64,000 nt of DNA from Chloroflexus islandicus (GTDB taxonomy: Bacteria > Chloroflexota > Chloroflexia > Chloroflexales > Chloroflexaceae), in the NCBI RefSeq assembly GCF_001650695.1, contig NZ_LWQS01000030.1, positions 55,747 through 119,746 of the forward strand, written 5' to 3'. Under the pieces are notes generated by a model that worked only from the letters and a program-made list of their open reading frames with translations, did no database searches and was not told where the DNA came from. Shown one piece after another: positions 29,250 through 36,433 of the stretch; within the stretch, counting starts at the first letter, position 1; the number at the start of each line of letters is the position of its first letter. Both the position numbers and the translations under genes were made by a program.

Positions 29250-29939
29250 ATGACTTCCGTCGAAACCCTGAAAGCAATGGCGGCGGCGGCGGCGGTTGCG
29301 CTCGTGCAGCCGGGGATGGTGATCGGGTTGGGGTTCGGCAGCACAGCGGCGCATGCTACGCGCCTGATCGGCGAGCGATTGGCCAGTGGCGCGTTGCGCG
29401 ATATTGTGGGAGTGCCGTGCGCTGAAGGGACGGCGACGCTGGCCCGTGAGATGGGCATCCCGCTTACCACGCTTGATGAGGTGAATGCGGTCGATCTGAC
29501 GATTGACGGCGCTGATGAGGTTGATCCGCAGATGGCGCTGATCAAGGGCGGCGGCGGCGCTTTGTTACGCGAGAAGATGGTGGCGCAGGCCAGCCGCCGG
29601 GTGGCGATTATCGTTGATGAAAGCAAGCTCTCGCCGGCACTAGGGACACGCTTTTACCTCCCGATTGAGGTGGTTGATTTTGGTTATCGGGCAACGGCGC
29701 GCTGGCTCGAAGCGCAAGGCGGCAGTGTGCGTCTCCGTGTGCGCACCGATGGCCAACCCTTTCGCACCGATCAAGGCAACCTGATCCTCGATTGGGCCTG
29801 CGGCCCGATTACTGACCCGGCGGCGCTGGCGGCGCGGCTGGCGGCGCGGGCCGGCATCGTCGAGCACGGTCTGTTTGTCGGTTTGGCGACCGATCTCTTT
29901 GTCGCCGGCGCTTCAGGTGTGCGCCATCTCACGCGCTAA
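29250..29939 (+). CDS. rpiA: Ribose-5-phosphate isomerase A
   Basis: 229 aa. It interconverts ribose 5-phosphate and ribulose 5-phosphate in the pentose phosphate and Calvin-type pathways. Signatures: [19 protein letters not shown] (phosphate loop), [25 protein letters not shown] (catalytic Asp, Glu and Lys) and [11 protein letters not shown]. It is first in a same-strand group with rpe and glk. AAGGTG precedes the ATG. Confidence 0.95.
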   Translation: MTSVETLKAMAAAAAVALVQPGMVIGLGFGSTAAHATRLIGERLASGALRDIVGVPCAEGTATLAREMGIPLTTLDEVNAVDLTIDGADEVDPQMALIKGGGGALLREKMVAQASRRVAIIVDESKLSPALGTRFYLPIEVVDFGYRATARWLEAQGGSVRLRVRTDGQPFRTDQGNLILDWACGPITDPAALAARLAARAGIVEHGLFVGLATDLFVAGASGVRHLTR

Positions 29940-30187
29940 GATGCGGTACAATAGCGCGGTACTGTAGCGACATACGATGGCGTTCTCGCGTTCTTGAACC
30001 GAATGGCAGCTTGGTTCCTTGCAGATGGGTTATCGCGCTCACTGAGGGGATTGTCGCGCCGCCTTGCGGCGGCTCACCGTAACAGAAGCTAGGAAAGAAT
30101 GCGCGAACTGCGTTGGTAGTGTCTCAGTGATCTATGGGGAAAGTTAACGTGCTGCTGACCAAGCCGTTGGTCTTGTGAATACGTTGG

Positions 30188-30868
30188 ATGCATGATATGC
30201 GGCTGGCGCCTTCAATTCTCACCGCTGACTTTACCCGCTTGGGTGAACAAATTGCTGCGGCCTGTGACGCAGGCATTGATTGGATCCACCTCGATGTGAT
30301 GGATGGCCGGTTTGTGCCGAATATTAGCTTTGGCCCGCTGGTGGTGCGCGCCTTGCGCCCGCTGGCCGATCGCTACGGTGCGATGCTCGATACGCATCTG
30401 ATGATCGTCGAGCCAGAGCGGTATGTGGCCGATTTCGCCGCTGCCGGGGCCGACCTGATCACGGTTCATGCCGAAGCTACGCCGCATGTGCATCGAGCCG
30501 TGCAGATGATCCACGATCTGGGCAAGAAGGCGGGTGTGGCTATTAATCCGGCGACGCCGCTCAGCATGATCGAAGAGATGATCGATCAGGTCGAGTTGAT
30601 CTTGCTCATGACAGTGAATCCCGGTTTTGGCGGCCAAACCCTGATTCCCTCGGTGTTAGGCAAAGTGCAACGATTAGCCGCGCTGGTAGGCGATCGGCCA
30701 GTCGAGATTATGGTTGACGGCGGGGTGCATCCATCGACGATCGCTGCCTGCGCCGCTGCGGGTGCGACCGTGGCTGTGGTTGGTTCGGCAGTGTTTGGTC
30801 CGCAGCCGATCCCTGACGCCATTGCCGCCTTGCGCGCCGCGCTGGCCGAAGCGCCGCCGGTGCGCTAA
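30188..30868 (+). CDS. rpe: Ribulose-phosphate 3-epimerase
   Basis: 226 aa. It interconverts ribulose 5-phosphate and xylulose 5-phosphate. LAPSILTADF, HLDVMDGRFVPNISFGP (metal His and Asp), DTHLMIVEPE, LLMTVNPGFGGQ and MVDGGVHPSTI are all present. ATG 30188 or ATG 30197 (giving MRLAPSIL) may be the start; no site clearly decides. The 248-bp gap upstream has TACAAT/TACTGT boxes near 29946-29965 but no recognisable regulatory motif. Confidence 0.95.
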   Translation: MHDMRLAPSILTADFTRLGEQIAAACDAGIDWIHLDVMDGRFVPNISFGPLVVRALRPLADRYGAMLDTHLMIVEPERYVADFAAAGADLITVHAEATPHVHRAVQMIHDLGKKAGVAINPATPLSMIEEMIDQVELILLMTVNPGFGGQTLIPSVLGKVQRLAALVGDRPVEIMVDGGVHPSTIAACAAAGATVAVVGSAVFGPQPIPDAIAALRAALAEAPPVR

Positions 30869-30924
30869 AAACCGCTCGCTTGTGTTGTTGTGACCGTTAT
30901 CCTCAATTCGTTGACAGGTGATGT

Positions 30925-31905
30925 ATGTATCTAGCCGGCGATATTGGCGGCACCAAAACCATCCTTGCCTTGTTCGATCAATCTGCCGGGCCGCACCATC
31001 CGCTGGTCGAGCAAACCTTTCCCAGCGCTCGCTATCCGAGTCTGCAGGCGATCATTGCCGAGTTTCTGGCCCAACACCCGGCGGCGATCGCCGGCGCCGC
31101 TTTCGGCGTTGCTGGCCCCGTGGTGGCCGGACGGGCCACCATTACCAATCTCACGTGGACGATCGATGCCGCTGAGTTGAGCAGCGCACTGGGAGGCGCG
31201 CCGGTTCGCTTGCTCAACGACCTTGAGGCTATCGCGCAGGCGGTGCCGATCCTTGAGCCCGACGATCTCGCGACCCTCACCCCCGGCGCACCGGTAGCCG
31301 GTGGCGCGATTGGCGTGATTGCGCCGGGCACCGGCTTGGGTGAGGCGTTCCTGACGTGGGATGGCACGCGCTACCGTCCGCACCCCTCTGAAGGCGGGCA
31401 TACAACCTTTGCGCCCCGCAATCAGGTGGAAAAAGACCTGCTCGATTATCTCCACCAACGTTTCAGCCACGTCAGCTACGAGCGTGTCTGTTCGGGGATC
31501 GGCATCCCGAATCTGTACGCCTTCGTGCGCGATCGGCTACTCCAGCGCGAAACGCCGGCGGTTGCTGAACAACTGGCCGCCGCAACTGATCCGACGCCGA
31601 TCATTGTACAGGCGGGGATGGCAACCGACGGGATGTGTCTGGTGGCGCGCACGGCGCTCGAGTTATTTGTGGATATTCTCGCCGCCGAAGCCGGTAATTT
31701 GGCGTTGAAGGTGTTGGCGACCGGCGGGGTGTATATCGGTGGCGGCTTACCGCCACGGGTGCTCTCGTTGATCAAACGCGAACGCTTCTTGCAGATCTTC
31801 CGCGATAAAGGTCGCTTTAGCGACCTGCTGGCCCACGTGCCGGTGCATGTCATCCTTGAGCCAAAAGCCGGCTTGCTCGGCGCAGCAGCCGCAGCGATGA
31901 CTTGA
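30925..31905 (+). CDS. glk: Glucokinase
   Basis: 326 aa. ATP-dependent phosphorylation of glucose, Glk (COG0837) family: LAGDIGGTKTILALFD (phosphate 1), GVAGPVVAGRATITNLTWTID, LLNDLEAIAQAV (catalytic Asp), VIAPGTGLGEAFL and the glucose-binding HPSEGGHTTFAPR. No ROK-type zinc cluster. AGGTG precedes the ATG. Its stop codon overlaps the -35 box of the following regulator's promoter. Confidence 0.94.
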   Translation: MYLAGDIGGTKTILALFDQSAGPHHPLVEQTFPSARYPSLQAIIAEFLAQHPAAIAGAAFGVAGPVVAGRATITNLTWTIDAAELSSALGGAPVRLLNDLEAIAQAVPILEPDDLATLTPGAPVAGGAIGVIAPGTGLGEAFLTWDGTRYRPHPSEGGHTTFAPRNQVEKDLLDYLHQRFSHVSYERVCSGIGIPNLYAFVRDRLLQRETPAVAEQLAAATDPTPIIVQAGMATDGMCLVARTALELFVDILAAEAGNLALKVLATGGVYIGGGLPPRVLSLIKRERFLQIFRDKGRFSDLLAHVPVHVILEPKAGLLGAAAAAMT

Positions 31906-31940
31906 CATAGCGGTTATTTTAGTGTATAAATAACACTAAA
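31902..31940 (+). promoter_or_regulatory. Promoter and NrtR-like operator of the Nudix regulator
   Basis: TTGACA (31902-31907) and TATAAA (31925-31930) are 17 bp apart. TTTAGTGT (31918-31925) and ACACTAAA (31933-31940) are perfect inverted repeats around 7 bp and cover the -10 box, so a bound dimer would block RNA polymerase. This predicts autorepression. The start codon is 26 nt downstream with AGAGAGG. Confidence 0.8.
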
Positions 31941-31965
31941 TCGTAACCGGAAGAGAGGCTCGATC

Positions 31966-32685
31966 ATGCAGGATGAACGCCCAGCTCTCTACGATGTCAG
32001 CAAATACCAATTACCGGCAGTAACGGTTGATGTCGTCATCTTCAGCTTGATCAATCGCACCTTGCATGTGTTATTGGTGCAACGCAAACGCTGGCCATTC
32101 GAGGGGCGCTGGGCGATTCCGGGGGGGTTCATCCGGCTCGATGAGTCGTTGGAAGAGGCGGCGCGGCGCGAGCTCGAAGAAGAGACCGGGGTGCGCGATG
32201 TGTACCTCGAACAACTGTATACCTTCGGCGATGTCCAACGCGATCCGCGCCACCGCGTGATCAGCGTCGCCTACATCGCGTTGGTGCGCGCCGATGCCCA
32301 GACGATCCGCGCCAGCGATGAGAATAGCGATGTGCGCTGGTTTCCGGTCGATCATGTGCCGGCGCCGCTGGCCTTCGATCATGACCAGATTCTGGCTTAT
32401 GCCCTCTCGCGCTTGCGCTCGAAGCTCGAATATACGACACTGGCATTCCAATTATTGCCCGAACTCTTCTCGATCCTTGAATTAAAGCACATTTACGAGC
32501 AAATTCTGGGTGAGAAGCTCGATAAAGGCAACTTCTACCGCAAAATCAAAGAGGCCGGCATCCTCGAAGAGACCCCCTATATGCGCGAGGGGCGCGGTCG
32601 CCCGACCCGCCTGTGGCGCTTCCGCCGCGATCGGCCCGGCGATAAGCAGTTTGTCTTTCGCTGGCGCGAAGACCGCCGCGAGTAA
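31966..32685 (+). CDS. nrtR: NrtR-type transcription regulator: Nudix domain plus winged helix
   Basis: 239 aa. Residues about 15-150 form a Nudix domain with an intact box GGFIRLDESLEEAARRELEE followed by ETGV, so hydrolase activity on ADP-ribose-like compounds is possible; many regulators of this family have lost it. Residues about 160-225 form the winged helix (FSILELKHIYEQILGEKLDKGNFYRK). NrtR-family proteins control NAD recycling or, in some lineages, sugar genes; here the neighbours upstream are pentose-phosphate genes and glk. The symbol is a family assignment. Confidence 0.85.
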   Translation: MQDERPALYDVSKYQLPAVTVDVVIFSLINRTLHVLLVQRKRWPFEGRWAIPGGFIRLDESLEEAARRELEEETGVRDVYLEQLYTFGDVQRDPRHRVISVAYIALVRADAQTIRASDENSDVRWFPVDHVPAPLAFDHDQILAYALSRLRSKLEYTTLAFQLLPELFSILELKHIYEQILGEKLDKGNFYRKIKEAGILEETPYMREGRGRPTRLWRFRRDRPGDKQFVFRWREDRRE

Positions 32686-32781
32686 GCTGGCTCGCCGACC
32701 CGGCGTGCTATGACACCCCCTGTAACGCAAGGTGGTATGATTCAAATAGACAACTAGCAGCTCCGCGAAGCGAGGCGCGTT

Positions 32782-33939
32782 ATGCGTATGCTCGAAGTGT
32801 TGATTGTAGGCGGCGGGGTGATGGGCGCGGCGACAGCGTATGCGCTCGCCCGGCGCGGACGGCGGGTGCTGCTGCTCGAACAGTTTGCCATCGGGCATGC
32901 GCGCGGGAGTTCGCACGGGTTGTCGCGTTTGATCAGCTATGCCTATCCCCAACTGCACTATACGCAACTGGCCATCGCCTCCCGGCAGGCTTGGTCTGAT
33001 CTCGAAGCCGATGCTGGCCAACGCCTGCTCATCAAGACTGGGGCGCTCGATCTTGGCCTAGCCGGCCTGCCACATCTGCGAGCATGCGCCGCCAATTTGG
33101 CGGCTGCCGGGGTGACGTTCGAGCAGGTATCGGCGCCTGAACTGCGCGCCCGCTTTCCCCAGCTCTCGATCGCTGATCAGACCATGGGTTTGTACCAGCC
33201 TGATGGCGGGGTGTTGCCGGCTTCGCGCTGTGTGGCGACATTCATCGAACAGGCGCGCCGTTATGGCGCTGCCATTGCAGTGGGGGTGCGGGTCGATCGG
33301 ATTGTGCCGGATGGGGCAGGCGTGCGGGTTGATGCTGCCGGGGCTACCTACCGGGCGCAGCGGGTGGTGATTGCAGCCGGCTCGTATACGCCGGTGCTGT
33401 TGCGCAGTCTCGGCGTGTCATTTCCATTGCTTGTCACCCGCGAGCAAACCGCTTGTTTTCTGCCGCGTGACCGGGTGTTGAGCAAAGTCGGCTATCTGCC
33501 GGTGGTGATCGATCACGACAATGGCACTGAACCACCGCTTGTCTGTTTCCCCGATCTCGGTGAAGGGGTGAAGGCTGAGCGCCACGGTGTTGGCCCGCTG
33601 GTGCATAACCCCTACGAACCGCCGCCACTCCCCGATCCGGCTGAGAATGAACGGATCGCGCGCCGGCTCGAACAGACGCTGCCCGGCTTCGCGACCCGGC
33701 TGGTACGCGCCGAGACGTGTCGCTATACCCATACGCCTGATGGCGACTTCCTGATTGATCGTCATCCTGAATATAGCCAAATCATTATTGCCGTTCCCTG
33801 CGCCGGCCACGGCTTTAAGTTCGCCCCGTTAATCGGCGAGATTGTCGCCGATCTGGCCCTGCAAGGCGCAACGCAGTACGATATTGCCCCGTTTCGGTTC
33901 GACCGGCTCCGCAAGCGGTATCCGGTAGAATTGGCGTAA
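32782..33939 (+). CDS. Monomeric sarcosine oxidase/SolA-type FAD amine oxidase
   Basis: 385 aa. FAD-binding VLIVGGGVMGAATAYALARRG at the N-terminus, then SSHGLSRLISYAYP, CRYTHTPDGDFLIDRHP (the Cys is placed where this family attaches FAD covalently) and PCAGHGFKFAPLIGEIVADL. It oxidises a secondary amine such as sarcosine, N-methyltryptophan or a related N-methyl amino acid with O2, giving H2O2; the exact substrate is not predictable. GAGGCG precedes the start. Confidence 0.88.
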   Translation: MRMLEVLIVGGGVMGAATAYALARRGRRVLLLEQFAIGHARGSSHGLSRLISYAYPQLHYTQLAIASRQAWSDLEADAGQRLLIKTGALDLGLAGLPHLRACAANLAAAGVTFEQVSAPELRARFPQLSIADQTMGLYQPDGGVLPASRCVATFIEQARRYGAAIAVGVRVDRIVPDGAGVRVDAAGATYRAQRVVIAAGSYTPVLLRSLGVSFPLLVTREQTACFLPRDRVLSKVGYLPVVIDHDNGTEPPLVCFPDLGEGVKAERHGVGPLVHNPYEPPPLPDPAENERIARRLEQTLPGFATRLVRAETCRYTHTPDGDFLIDRHPEYSQIIIAVPCAGHGFKFAPLIGEIVADLALQGATQYDIAPFRFDRLRKRYPVELA

Positions 33940-33949
33940 GCGGCTGTAT

Positions 33950-34690
33950 GTCAGTGCGAGTGCGCGGAGCGCCCGCAACAATCGCGCCTTTGCCCCACCC
34001 CAACCCCCCCCCGCTGGGGGAGGGATTCTAACCCCGGCCCTGAAGGGCCGGGCGAGAGGTACGAAGCTCGCTGCGCGGGCTGCTGGCCCTCATCCCCCCG
34101 GCCCTTCTCCCACCTGACGGCGGGAGAAGGGCCGGGGGTGAGGGCGAAACGGTGCATCTCAAAGCTATCAACCATATCTACGCTCATGTGTTCTGTTCGC
34201 GCCTGAGTGCTGCTGGGGGAGGGAGTCGTTCGATGGGTCAAGCACCATCATCCGCTTTCTTCATGTCATTGCGAGGGCGCGAAGCGCCCGAAGCAATCTC
34301 CTGCTTCAGCGCAAAGCATGCCTGAGCGGGTGCCAACGGCCAATTGCCCCCACCCCAACCCCCCCCCGCTGGGGGAGGGATTCTAACCCCGGCCCTGAAG
34401 GGCCGGGCGAGAGGTACGAAGCTCGCTGCGCGGGCTGATACCCCACCCCTTGCCCCTCCCCCGCTGGGGGAGGGGTGATGGGGAGCGCAGCATCGGGCTT
34501 TGAGGCATCGCACAGCGATCAACCGTTGTAATCAATCAAATGGGCTATTCCCCTAAAATCCCTTTGCGCCCTCTGCGATCTTCGCGCCTTTGCGTTACAA
34601 GCCTTTGCGATCTTTGCGTTACAAGTCTTTGCGTCGTTGCTGGTTTTGCGGCGCCGTTGGGTGGGTAGCAACGACCTTGCTCTGGCGGAA
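33950..34690. repeat. Mosaic repeat block with a roughly 356-bp duplicated segment
   Basis: No gene. The module TTCTAACCCCGGCCCTGAAG plus the following GGGCGAGAGGTACGAAGCTC occurs at about 34025 and again at about 34381. CATTGCGAGGGCGCGAAGCGCCC and AGCAATCTCC pieces lie at about 34270. CTTTGCG-type short repeats fill 34560-34640. Confidence 0.8.
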
Positions 34691-35071
34691 CTATGCCCGC
34701 CGGCACGATCCGTCGTCGCAGGCGGGGTTGCCGCCAAAGAGGTAGCGGTTGCGGGCGACAAAGTCGTAGATTGGCCCGGCCACCATCAGCGCGCCGGGCA
34801 ATCGCATCAATTCCCCCAACCCGCGCAAAGCCGGCAGCCGCAACAAGAGTTCGCGCACCGCTTCCGCTCCGCGGTAAATTGTTCCGTCCGGCCCAACGAC
34901 GTGCAGTTGCCCCATCGCTTCCTCGTGGCTGATCTGCGGAAACCGCTCGCGGGCAGCCGGGCTGTTAGCGTCAAGCAATTCGATTTGGCGCTGCTCGTCA
35001 TACGCCGCGACCCACTCGGCTTGTTGGCGGCACATCCGGCAGTTGCCATCGTAGAGCATGGTGTAGGGCAT
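34691..35071 (-). CDS. DCC family thiol-disulfide oxidoreductase-like protein (DUF393/YuxK)
   Basis: 126 aa. The DUF393 hallmark YDGNCRMCRQQ with a CxxC pair is at the N-terminus; GADAVRELL-like and LFGGNPACDDGSC segments follow. The fold is thioredoxin-like but the activity is unproven. Start 35071 follows AAAGGA; an in-frame extension upstream would overlap the small gene at 35091. The two genes are 19 nt apart on the same strand and probably co-transcribed. Confidence 0.88.
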   Translation of the reverse strand: MPYTMLYDGNCRMCRQQAEWVAAYDEQRQIELLDANSPAARERFPQISHEEAMGQLHVVGPDGTIYRGAEAVRELLLRLPALRGLGELMRLPGALMVAGPIYDFVARNRYLFGGNPACDDGSCRRA

Positions 35072-35090
35072 GTGGGCAATCCTTTCCGCA

Positions 35091-35192
35091 TTAATATGGC
35101 ACAATGGCCGTCACCACCAGCGCCAGCACGAGGATGCCGATGATCACTGCGCTCAAGATGCGAAACCATTGTTGGTAGCGTTTGCGGCTCAT
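35091..35192 (-). CDS. 33-residue single-pass membrane peptide
   Basis: MSRKRYQQWFRILSAVIIGI followed by LVLALVVTAIVPY: a short basic head then one hydrophobic helix reaching the C-terminus. GGAGG lies 7 nt upstream of the ATG, a strong site. It is followed 19 nt later by the DUF393 gene. A frame extending to 35318 lacks an equally good start and runs through a hairpin repeat. Function unknown. Confidence 0.65.
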   Translation of the reverse strand: MSRKRYQQWFRILSAVIIGILVLALVVTAIVPY

Positions 35193-35257
35193 CTCAATGC
35201 CTCCGTGTGCGATATTGCAAGGCTCTGCTTGTATTATAGCAATTCTGCGATCCATAG

Positions 35258-35369
35258 GTATGTGCGGCAGTTTGACTGCCGCACTCCACACGAGAGTAGG
35301 CCGCGTGAGCGTCGCCAAGCATGGGTAGTAGGTATGTTGCGGCAGGGTGGCTGCCGCACTCTACACAAG
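35258..35369. repeat. Two hairpin repeat elements of the TGCGGCAG family
   Basis: GTGCGGCAG (35262-35270) pairs with CTGCCGCAC (35276-35284), and TGCGGCAG (35338-35345) pairs with CTGCCGCA (35351-35358). Both elements start GGTATGT and end CTCCACACGAG or CTCTACACAAG, so they are copies of one element of about 38 bp. Confidence 0.75.
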
Positions 35370-35371
35370 GG

Positions 35372-36418
35372 TTAGCTGGCGGTCGCTTGCAAGACCGCTT
35401 GGATGACTGCTGCCACCACTGTATGATGCCGGTATGGCGGTGGGGTGCGGCGCGGGTAGGTGCGGTTGCACAACACGACGATGGCGAGTTGTTTGTCCGG
35501 AATCCCAACCATGATTGGGCCGGTAAACCCGCTATGGCCAAAACCGGTCGTGATGGCTGGCCCCAGATATGGTCGCCGGAGCATCCATCCCAACCCGCTG
35601 ACCGGTTGCCCGGCGCGCTCGGTTTGCGGTGTTAGCGCGGTGCGCGCGGTTTCTGCGCGCACAAGTTGCTGGCCTTCCCATACCCCTTCGCGCAAGAAGA
35701 GGTGTACAAGGCGCAGCGTTTCGCTGGCGACGCCGAACATGCCGGCATGGCCAGCGACGCCGCCGAGCGCGTAGGCGCTCTCGTCGTGGGTGACGCCGTG
35801 GACGAGACCGCCGCGCCATGCCTCGTCCCACTCGGTGGGGGCAATGCGTGGCTGCCATTCCGCTGGCGGGCGGAAACGGGTCGCTTCCATGCCGAGCGGC
35901 GCACTGACGATCTCGCTGATCGCTTGGTCAAGCGGGCCGCCGTAGATCGTCGCCACCAGCTCGCCGAGCAGGAAGGTGTTGAGGTTGGCGTATTCGGTTA
36001 CGCTGCCGGGTGGGTGCTTGGGTGTTGCCGTATAGACCGCTTGCCGGATCGCATAGACGCCGGCGCGGGCCAGCGGCGCCATTTGCACGGCTAACCCGCT
36101 CTGATGGCTGAGCAGGTGGCGCACAGTGATACCGCCGGCCTGTAGCTCCGGTAGCCAGTATTGCACGGGCCGGTCAAGCGGCAGCATGCCGGCGTCGTGC
36201 AAGCGCAGCGCCGCGGTCGCGGTGAAGACTTTGGTCAGCGAGGCGAGATCGTAGATGGTATCGAGCGTCACCGGCTTCGAGCCGGGATCGTCGTACATAG
36301 TCGTGCCGTAGGCGGCGGTGTGGATGAGGCGATCGTCCTGTGTGACCAAAACGACCGCGCCGGGGAAGATGCGTTCGTGAATGGCAGTCGTGATAATGGT
36401 GTCGATAGCTGGGATCAT
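35372..36418 (-). CDS. Serine hydrolase of the beta-lactamase/AmpC fold
   Basis: 348 aa. The three class-C motifs are visible: SLTK (DLASLTKVFTATAAL), the Tyr-x-Asn in TEYANLNTFLLGELVA, and HSGFTG near the C-terminus in place of KTG. No signal peptide is seen, so it may be a cytoplasmic esterase or peptidase-like protein and not a true beta-lactamase. It follows the VWA gene by 15 nt in the same direction. Confidence 0.87.
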   Translation of the reverse strand: MIPAIDTIITTAIHERIFPGAVVLVTQDDRLIHTAAYGTTMYDDPGSKPVTLDTIYDLASLTKVFTATAALRLHDAGMLPLDRPVQYWLPELQAGGITVRHLLSHQSGLAVQMAPLARAGVYAIRQAVYTATPKHPPGSVTEYANLNTFLLGELVATIYGGPLDQAISEIVSAPLGMEATRFRPPAEWQPRIAPTEWDEAWRGGLVHGVTHDESAYALGGVAGHAGMFGVASETLRLVHLFLREGVWEGQQLVRAETARTALTPQTERAGQPVSGLGWMLRRPYLGPAITTGFGHSGFTGPIMVGIPDKQLAIVVLCNRTYPRRTPPPYRHHTVVAAVIQAVLQATAS

Positions 36419-36433
36419 AGCAAGGCTTACGTT

